Shown: positions 7,108 to 11,652 of the stretch, piece by piece
How the letters are laid out: every line of letters begins with the position of its first letter
Numbering within the stretch: the first letter of the stretch is position 1
NCBI GenBank assembly: GCA_913031515.1
Contig: CAJWET010000036.1
Coordinates: 1-11,652 of the forward strand
Source of the DNA: an uncultured Acidimicrobiaceae bacterium
GTDB lineage: Bacteria > Actinomycetota > Acidimicrobiia > Acidimicrobiales > UBA8592
Direction: 5' to 3'
DNA: 11,652 nucleotides
Notes under the pieces: generated by a model
Told to the model about the DNA's origin: nothing
Databases searched by the model: none
Seen by the model: only the letters and a program-made list of their open reading frames with translations
Made by a program: the position numbers and the translations under genes

Positions 7108-8394
7108 ATGGATAGGGCAAGAAAGACAAAAAATGCTATTGTGAGATTTATGACTGATAGTTTGTTTGAACTGGATGAGAGTTTTTTAGATCCTGCCATC
7201 CAAGATGACCCTTTTGATACTTATGCCGCTCTCCATGAGAAATGTCCGGTTTATAAAGTTCCGGAAAATGGATTGTACATGGTGACAAAATATGAAGATG
7301 TAAGAGAGGTCTTAACCACTCCGTCTGTGTATTCAAGTCGACCGGGAGCAGGAGCCGGAGGATTAAATGAGGCCTCGAGAGCACATGCACAGGTTTTTCA
7401 AGAAAAAGGTTGGGTTAAGGACCGAACCCTTCAACGAACCGATCCACCGGAGCATAGTCACTACAGGAAAATTCTCGGTCGGGTGTTTACAAATCGAACT
7501 GTGGAAGGAATGATCCCTCGAATCGATGAAATCACCCACAGTTTGATCGATAAGTTTATCGACAAAGGGCAATGTGAATTTGTTTCAGAATTTGCGTTAC
7601 CTCTCCCAGGCATATTCATATGCGAACAGCTAGGTCTTCCTGCTGAAGAGTATGAGACATTCAAGAAATGGGCAGACGCAATGCTTGCAATGTCTCAACG
7701 CCCTCTTTCTCCTGAAGAGGCAGTAATACAAGCAGAGTATGAAGTCGAAGCCCAGCATCACCTAGCTCGTGAATTCGAGAAACGTAGAGAAGAACCAACC
7801 AATGACCTGATCTCGGCGCTGGTTCATGCGCACCAAGAAGATGAACCTTTCGCGATGGAGGAACTCCAAGACCTAATGCACCAGCTGGTTACTGGAGGTT
7901 TTGAAACTACCACAGCAGCTTTAGGTACGTCGATGTGGCTTCTGCTGCGGTATCCCGATCAGATGCAGAAATTAAGAGATGATAGGTCTCTGCAAAAAAA
8001 TTTCATTGAAGAGAGTTTGAGATTTGATAGTCCGGTTGCTGGGTTGTGGAGAACCGCAGCGTGTCCAGTTGAGATAGGAGGAGCTTCCATTCCGGAAGGG
8101 GCAGCGGTTATGCCAAGGTTTGCAGCTGCAAATAGGGATGCGGAAGTTTTCGAACACCCCGACGAATTCGATATCACCCGAGAAGATCTACACAAACATG
8201 TGGCGTTCGGGTTAGGAAGCCATTTCTGCATTGGGGCTTCACTTGCCAGAGCAGAACTCATGTCTGCTTTTACGGCAATTCTTGACCGCATGGACAACAT
8301 CCGATTAGAAAAACCGCTTGATAACCAACCACACAAATTCAGTTTTTTCCTTCGACCTATGAAAGAACTGCATATCGAATTTGACAAAATCTAG
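7108..8394 (+). CDS. Cytochrome P450 (soluble bacterial type)
   Basis: A 428-residue haem-thiolate monooxygenase that inserts oxygen into an organic substrate with electrons from a ferredoxin system. The oxygen-activating I-helix motif is GGFETT at 263-268, the K-helix ExxR is ESLR at 302-305, and the haem loop is FGLGSHFCIG with Cys374 as the axial ligand. DPPEHSHYRKILGRVFTNR is the expected C-helix region, with His and Arg for the haem propionates. No membrane anchor is present, so it should be cytosolic. The ATG at 7108 has a fair ribosome binding site, but its first 14 residues (basic, MDRARKTK) are not typical. An in-frame ATG at 7150 begins MTDSLFELDESF, more like the family, and could be the true start. 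No ferredoxin or reductase is encoded nearby. The exact P450 family and substrate cannot be named. The divergent LLM oxidoreductase may belong to the same pathway. Confidence 0.94.
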   Translation: MDRARKTKNAIVRFMTDSLFELDESFLDPAIQDDPFDTYAALHEKCPVYKVPENGLYMVTKYEDVREVLTTPSVYSSRPGAGAGGLNEASRAHAQVFQEKGWVKDRTLQRTDPPEHSHYRKILGRVFTNRTVEGMIPRIDEITHSLIDKFIDKGQCEFVSEFALPLPGIFICEQLGLPAEEYETFKKWADAMLAMSQRPLSPEEAVIQAEYEVEAQHHLAREFEKRREEPTNDLISALVHAHQEDEPFAMEELQDLMHQLVTGGFETTTAALGTSMWLLLRYPDQMQKLRDDRSLQKNFIEESLRFDSPVAGLWRTAACPVEIGGASIPEGAAVMPRFAAANRDAEVFEHPDEFDITREDLHKHVAFGLGSHFCIGASLARAELMSAFTAILDRMDNIRLEKPLDNQPHKFSFFLRPMKELHIEFDKI

Positions 8395-8409
8395 AGTTGG
8401 CGGAACGTC

Positions 8410-8946
8410 TTAGGACAAGACTGGTACCCCTGAATAGGGACTGGGATCCCCTGTATCTGGGACTATTGGTTTAGACCAGCTCATAGTATCAGCAAGGTTG
8501 CTGACGATTTCTTTCCATTCAACCGGATTCCACCCTTCGGCGCTTCCGACAATCTGCGGGCTTTGGTCGAAGTGGATTATCGCCGGAGTGTTCTCTAGCT
8601 CTATTCCTCGAACGAATGTTAGCTCTGGATCGACAAAGGTTAGGATTTCTGCTGACCATGGGCCCAGGAATTCCTTCGAATGCTCTGTGGTTCCCGTAAC
8701 CATCCAACCACCACGGCAGTCAGCATCCTTAAATGACCGTAAAATCCTTCCAGCGGTTTCAACGATCCAAGAGCTCTCGTGCGTGTAAGGGTCTACAACT
8801 ACAAGAAGGAGATGGAACGTGGTCACCCAATCTCTTAAGGGTCGTGATGAGCCGTCGATACTCGTTAAAGAAATATCCGCATCTGGAGAAATAGTCACGG
8901 GTATCAAACTAGTGCACGGTGCTATCGGCTGTGGAACTATACGCAC
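8410..8946 (-). CDS. Thioredoxin-fold protein lacking CxxC (conserved hypothetical)
   Basis: A protein of about 178 residues with no named function. It shows a thioredoxin-like order: the buried strand FHLLLVVVDPYTH (44-56), helix SSWIVETAGRIL, a second strand EILTFVD, and ENTPAIIHFDQ at 118-128, where Thr120-Pro121 matches the cis-proline loop, then a closing strand and AEGWNPVEWKEI. The usual CxxC after the first strand is replaced by YTHESSW, and the only cysteines are Cys11 and Cys77, so disulfide redox chemistry of the usual kind is unlikely. The tail contains two imperfect seven-residue units, PDTGDPS and PYSGVPV. I chose the GTG at 8946 because the 17 residues encoded upstream from a TTG at 8997 look non-protein-like and that TTG lies only two bases from its ribosome binding site. 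A minus-strand TATCTT at 8961-8956, nine bases before the GTG, could drive a leaderless message. The gene ends 15 bases from the P450 stop. Confidence 0.72.
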   Translation of the reverse strand: MRIVPQPIAPCTSLIPVTISPDADISLTSIDGSSRPLRDWVTTFHLLLVVVDPYTHESSWIVETAGRILRSFKDADCRGGWMVTGTTEHSKEFLGPWSAEILTFVDPELTFVRGIELENTPAIIHFDQSPQIVGSAEGWNPVEWKEIVSNLADTMSWSKPIVPDTGDPSPYSGVPVLS

Positions 8947-8980
8947 ATTAGAGGAAAGATATTTGCAAGTTTTCGAAACT

Positions 8981-9015
8981 GTGGTTCCATGGGGCAAGAC
9001 CCCTTAAGAATCCAC
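8981..9015. repeat. Imperfect inverted repeat in the divergent intergenic region
   Basis: GTGG, TTC and GGGG at 8981-8994 are mirrored by CCCC, GAA and CCAC at 9000-9015 around a five-base centre, with an internal unpaired bulge. It sits between the divergent thioredoxin-fold and CapA genes. It could be an operator, or an RNA hairpin that buries the AAGGGG ribosome-binding-like sequence if translation began at the TTG at 8997. The three arms are only 4, 3 and 4 base pairs, so chance is possible. Confidence 0.35.
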
Positions 9016-9027
9016 GGACAACAATCT

Positions 9028-9033
9028 GGGAAG
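9028..9033 (+). promoter_or_regulatory. Ribosome binding site of the CapA-family gene
   Basis: GGGAAG lies eight bases before the ATG at 9042, supporting this start, which also begins directly with a signal-anchor sequence. Confidence 0.5.
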
Positions 9034-9041
9034 AAACACAA

Positions 9042-10331
9042 ATGAATAAAAAGTCAATGGTTGTTCTGTCCTTTGTGGTAGTTGCCTTCCTATTGCTCCT
9101 TGTCCTATCTGAAGTCTTTCAAGACGGCAATAACGATGTTGCTCTCGTATCGGCTGAATCCGAAAATCCTGTAGAGTCTCCTGAGGTTGTTGAATCTGAA
9201 CTTGAGGAAGAGGAACCGAAGAAGGAATCGACTCCTGAACCCACCCCAACTGTAGTTCCGACACCAGAAGTTACTCCGACGCCTACTCCTTCGGGGCCGC
9301 AAAAAGCCACTCTTGTCTTTACGGGCGATATTCTAAGTCATGGTCCGGTGATACAAAGGGCGTCCCTTAATGGAAGCGCTTCGGCCGCCCATGACTACAC
9401 GCCTATGTTCTCTCAGGTACGATCACTGCTTGAACAAGCCGACCTTGCTATCTGCCACTTGGAAACTCCTGTTTCTTCCGACAATCTCTCCCTATCTGGC
9501 TACCCGATCTTTAATGCTCCCCAAGAACTTCCTGCTGATTTAAAGACAGTTGGGTATGACGGTTGCTCTACAGCTTCCAATCACTCCATGGACAAAGGGG
9601 CTAATGGAGTGCGCTCGACAATTACCCAACTCCAAAATGCGGGTCTTGTCTGGGCAGGAATGGCAAGGAGTGCTTATGAACAGAAACTTCCAGCTTTGTA
9701 TTATCCAAATGGAATACTCATTGGGCACATGTCCTATACGTATGGTTTAAATGGATTTGTTCTTCCTTCAGGCGAACCATACCTCGTAAACGTCATCGAT
9801 GAAGAAAAAATTCTTGCTGAAGCCGTAAGAATGCGATCTGTTGGTGTTGACTTTGTAATACTTAGCATTCAATGGGGGAACGAATACCAAGTCAATCCAA
9901 GTGAGGCTCAAAAAGAATTGGCTGAGTCACTTCTCGGTTCCCCATCTATTGATTTGATTGTCGGATCGCATGTCCATGTTGTGCAACCAATAGGAAAGTT
10001 TAATAACAAGTACGTTGTCTATGGCCTCGGGAATTTTCTCTCAAACCAATCTGTGAATTGTTGTCCAGCTGCTTCGCAGAATGGTGTGATGGTATTCGTC
10101 GACATCGTGGGAACAGAGGAAGAAGGTTTTAAAGTTGAGAATCTGACATTCGAACCGACTCGCGTTGACCGGTCCGACTACACAATTATTCCTCTATCCC
10201 TCGCGGTAGAAGATGAGGGGACTGACGAGGCTCTCCGTAATTTCTATCAGGGGGTGGTAGACGATACTTCCACTGTGATTAATCAACTTGGAGGAGAATA
10301 CAAAATTAGAGGATCAGAAAACACGGATTAG
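9042..10331 (+). CDS. CapA/PgsA-family protein, membrane-anchored metallophosphatase-like
   Basis: A 429-residue protein with an N-terminal hydrophobic anchor (about 6-23). An acidic then Pro/Thr-rich linker (about 40-85, with PTP repeats) precedes a CapA domain from about 88 to 360. CapA domains have a calcineurin-like fold and are linked to poly-gamma-glutamate or capsule synthesis. Key motifs are TGDILSHG with Asp96, HLETP with Glu141, SNHSMDKG with Asn180-His181, IQWGNEY around 277-282, GSHVHVVQP with His310 and His312, and YGLGNFLSNQ with Asn331. These are the metal-site positions of the family, so it looks active. The linker suggests display outside the membrane with the domain held away from it. 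No pgsB/pgsC or capsule genes are nearby, so a role in gamma-polyglutamate is not supported by context. Its stop overlaps the stop of the convergent small membrane protein gene by four bases. Confidence 0.9.
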   Translation: MNKKSMVVLSFVVVAFLLLLVLSEVFQDGNNDVALVSAESENPVESPEVVESELEEEEPKKESTPEPTPTVVPTPEVTPTPTPSGPQKATLVFTGDILSHGPVIQRASLNGSASAAHDYTPMFSQVRSLLEQADLAICHLETPVSSDNLSLSGYPIFNAPQELPADLKTVGYDGCSTASNHSMDKGANGVRSTITQLQNAGLVWAGMARSAYEQKLPALYYPNGILIGHMSYTYGLNGFVLPSGEPYLVNVIDEEKILAEAVRMRSVGVDFVILSIQWGNEYQVNPSEAQKELAESLLGSPSIDLIVGSHVHVVQPIGKFNNKYVVYGLGNFLSNQSVNCCPAASQNGVMVFVDIVGTEEEGFKVENLTFEPTRVDRSDYTIIPLSLAVEDEGTDEALRNFYQGVVDDTSTVINQLGGEYKIRGSENTD

Positions 10332-10630
10332 GTCTTATCGGAGACTTTGTTCCTTTTCGCCTGACGGCGGATACTCACAATTGCGACAACTGGAAACAGT
10401 ATTAGAAGTCCTAAAAGTCCCAATTGCAAAGCACCACCTCTATCAGTTGGGCTTGATGGGGAAGTACCTGAGCCTGGTTTAGGAATTATGCCAGAACCAT
10501 CGTCAACTTTAATTATCTCGGTGCTGTCCGAAGAACCCGGGGTTTCTTCGCTAGAAGCAGGAGTTGCAGAAAGAAGACAGACAACGAAAGCTAATAAGAC
10601 CGCTAAAACATATTTTGAGGAAGAAAGCAT
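10328..10630 (-). CDS. Small exported protein with signal peptide and C-terminal membrane anchor
   Basis: A 100-residue protein I do not recognise. Residues 1-26 form a signal peptide, with likely cleavage after the Ala25 of TPA. Residues 27-63 are Ser/Gly/Pro-rich and would be outside the membrane. A single hydrophobic segment follows at about 66-87, beginning GGALQLGLLGLL, and then a strongly basic tail RRQAKRNK. This order (signal, short disordered segment, membrane span, Arg/Lys tail) resembles cell-surface sorting tails in outline, but no LPxTG is present, so sortase anchoring is not supported. The ATG at 10630 has AGGG seven bases upstream, a weak ribosome binding site. The coding-like domain order argues that it is a real gene. 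It diverges from mutY across 70 bases and overlaps the CapA stop by four bases. Confidence 0.66.
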   Translation of the reverse strand: MLSSSKYVLAVLLAFVVCLLSATPASSEETPGSSDSTEIIKVDDGSGIIPKPGSGTSPSSPTDRGGALQLGLLGLLILFPVVAIVSIRRQAKRNKVSDKT

Positions 10631-10688
10631 CTTTAGGCCCTGTTTTCACTAGGTGTATAAGCATTGGCCGGCAACTCGATTCTAGGGG

Positions 10689-10694
10689 TACGTT
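10689..10694 (+). promoter_or_regulatory. Candidate -10 element immediately before the mutY GTG
   Basis: TACGTT fits TAnnnT and ends six bases before the GTG at 10701, so transcription could begin at or next to the start codon. A GGGG run at 10685-10688 is 12 bases away, too far for a good ribosome binding site. An alternative -10, TATAAG at 10656-10661 with a weak TTTAGG upstream, would give a conventional leader. Confidence 0.3.
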
Positions 10695-10700
10695 GGTATT

Positions 10701-11564
10701 GTGATACACGCCGAACAACAAAAAGCATTGTTGGAATGGTGGACAACCAACCACCGCGACCTCCCTTGGAGGCAAACACGTGATCCATGGTCGATTATGG
10801 TTTCGGAACTCATGCTTCAGCAGACACAGGTGTCGAGGGTAATACCCAAATACGTGTATTTCCTTAAGAAGTACCCGAATCCTCGAGAGTGTTCGCAGGC
10901 CCCAGTTTCATTTATTATCGAAGACTGGGAGGGGTTAGGGTATAACCGAAGGGCCATTAATCTTCACCGAGCGGCCCACGTTATCGTTGAAAAGCATGGC
11001 GGTGAGGTGCCTGACTCCTTGCTTCAGTTGTTGGAATTAGCAGGGATAGGACCTTACACTGCGCGAGCCATTCTATGTTTCGCGTTTGAGCAAGACGTCG
11101 GAGTCGTCGATGTCAACACAAGTAGGGTCATAGCGAGAATCACGGGAGAGATGTTACCCCCGCGTGCGATGCAGGAAAAAGCAGACAGTTTTGTGCCATC
11201 GGGGCAGGGCTGGATTTGGAATCAGGCATTGATGGACCTTGGGTCAGGCGTTTGCAGGTCTCGATCCATCGACTGCTCTACTTGCCCGCTAGAGAGCCTC
11301 TGTCGATGGAGAGGGAAGGGGCCCGATCCATCGAAACAAAAAACCGCATCTCATCGGTCTGATCTAAAGTTCGAAGGGTCCGACCGACAAGGGCGCGGAA
11401 GACTTGTCAATATTCTGCGCAAAAGAACCGTTGCACTATCTGAACTTGAGGATGTCATGGGCTGGAAAGGCGACCTTGAAAGGTGCGAAAGGGTTGTAAA
11501 AGGCCTCATCAAGGATGGTTTAGTTGAATGCAACGGCAATAAAGAATACTCACTCCCAATCTGA
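10701..11564 (+). CDS. mutY: A/G-specific adenine DNA glycosylase MutY
   Basis: Removes adenine mispaired with 8-oxoguanine or guanine in base-excision repair. The 287-residue protein starts at a GTG and opens with the family's DLPWR motif (20-24). Glu36 in SELMLQQTQ is the catalytic general acid. EGLGYNRRA (77-85) and the helix-hairpin-helix LAGIGPYTARAI (113-124) follow, and Asp137 in VVDVNTSRV is the catalytic aspartate. Four cysteines, 185, 192, 195 and 201, have the C-x6-C-x2-C-x5-C spacing of the iron-sulfur cluster. The protein lacks the Nudix-like C-terminal domain of E. coli MutY, which recognises 8-oxoguanine. Its tail (about 227-287) instead looks like a small winged helix with ALSELEDVMGW and VVKGLIKDGLVE, as I recall for actinobacterial MutY. 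All catalytic and cluster residues are intact. The next gene, 23 bases downstream, begins like another DNA glycosylase. Confidence 0.93.
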   Translation: MIHAEQQKALLEWWTTNHRDLPWRQTRDPWSIMVSELMLQQTQVSRVIPKYVYFLKKYPNPRECSQAPVSFIIEDWEGLGYNRRAINLHRAAHVIVEKHGGEVPDSLLQLLELAGIGPYTARAILCFAFEQDVGVVDVNTSRVIARITGEMLPPRAMQEKADSFVPSGQGWIWNQALMDLGSGVCRSRSIDCSTCPLESLCRWRGKGPDPSKQKTASHRSDLKFEGSDRQGRGRLVNILRKRTVALSELEDVMGWKGDLERCERVVKGLIKDGLVECNGNKEYSLPI

Positions 11565-11572
11565 TTTGATAC

Positions 11573-11581
11573 TGCTAGATT
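11573..11581 (+). promoter_or_regulatory. Extended -10 element for a leaderless YcaQ-like gene
   Basis: TGC followed by TAGATT (11576-11581) forms an extended -10, and the ATG at 11588 follows after six bases. No ribosome binding site lies between, so the message would begin at or very near the start codon. This would let the gene be transcribed separately from mutY. Confidence 0.45.
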
Positions 11582-11587
11582 CTTCGG

Positions 11588-11652
11588 ATGACGTCACTTT
11601 CGATCCATCAAGCACGCCGTATTGCTTTAGCCGCGCAAGGGTTTGCGAAAGG
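11588..11652 (+). CDS. YcaQ-like winged-helix DNA glycosylase, N-terminus only (cut by window edge)
   Basis: Only 21 codons are visible. The residues SLSIHQARRIALAAQGF closely match the N-terminal segment of the COG3214 / HTH_42 family. E. coli YcaQ in that family is a glycosylase that unhooks interstrand DNA crosslinks. The ATG is the first usable start after an in-frame TAG at 11576-11578. It follows mutY by 23 bases, so the two repair genes may be functionally grouped. The identification rests on one short motif recognised from memory. Catalytic residues lie beyond the window and cannot be checked. Confidence 0.6.
   Translation, partial: MTSLSIHQARRIALAAQGFAK

Noticed and set aside
7959..8387. 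142-codon minus-strand open frame inside the P450 gene
   Set aside because: It is antisense to the haem-binding region and has no family features.
8420..8461. Imperfect 21-base tandem repeat near the end of the thioredoxin-fold gene
   Set aside because: It is explained by two similar seven-residue Pro/Gly units in the protein tail, and two copies are too few to call a repeat element.
8947..8997. TTG start for the thioredoxin-fold protein
   Set aside because: The ribosome-binding-like AAGGGG is only two bases away and the 17 added residues look non-coding. Kept only as an alternative.
9216..9296. PTP-rich repeat in the CapA gene as a possible DNA repeat element
   Set aside because: The codons vary while the residues repeat, so this is a protein linker rather than a DNA-level repeat.

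Overview
The window reads as a gene-dense stretch of a free-living actinobacterial chromosome, most likely a marine or aquatic Acidimicrobiia-type organism with moderate GC. This is inference. It rests on a short MutY with an actinobacterial-type winged-helix tail, a YcaQ-like start directly after it, an LLM oxidoreductase resembling a coenzyme F420-associated actinobacterial subfamily, a cystathionine beta-synthase/gamma-synthase pair arranged much as in mycobacteria, and several starts that look leaderless. No rRNA, tRNA, CRISPR array, insertion sequence, prophage gene or attachment site was seen. No stretch over 300 bases lacks a gene.

Layout. Positions 98-1285 (+) encode a CaiB/BaiF-type CoA-transferase, possibly preceded by the tail of an upstream gene. 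Positions 1341-2606 (+) encode an orphan substrate-binding lipoprotein. Positions 2600-3544 (-) encode a D-2-hydroxyacid dehydrogenase-like protein that overlaps it tail to tail. Positions 3590-6125 (+) hold a translationally coupled transsulfuration operon of cystathionine beta-synthase and a cystathionine gamma-synthase/lyase. Positions 6139-7041 (-) encode an LLM flavin/F420 oxidoreductase, divergent from a cytochrome P450 at 7108-8394 (+). Positions 8410-8946 (-) encode a thioredoxin-fold protein without CxxC. Positions 9042-10331 (+) encode a membrane-anchored CapA-family protein. Positions 10328-10630 (-) encode a small signal-peptide/transmembrane protein. Positions 10701-11564 (+) encode the adenine glycosylase MutY, followed at 11588 by the first codons of a YcaQ-like DNA glycosylase cut by the window edge.

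How the genes work together. The clearest functional unit is the CBS-MetB pair, which links homocysteine and cysteine through cystathionine. MutY and the YcaQ-like protein form a likely DNA base-excision-repair neighbourhood. The LLM and P450 genes share one divergent regulatory region and could act in a common oxidative pathway, but the substrate cannot be read from sequence. The other genes look like independent single-gene units. Strand switches are frequent, converging genes overlap or nearly touch, and diverging genes are separated by only about 45 to 95 bases, which suggests a compact genome.

No clearly new multi-gene system is evident. The most interesting items are the leaderless-type starts, the face-to-face LLM/P450 promoters, the CxxC-less thioredoxin-fold protein with a nearby imperfect palindrome, and the MutY/YcaQ pairing.
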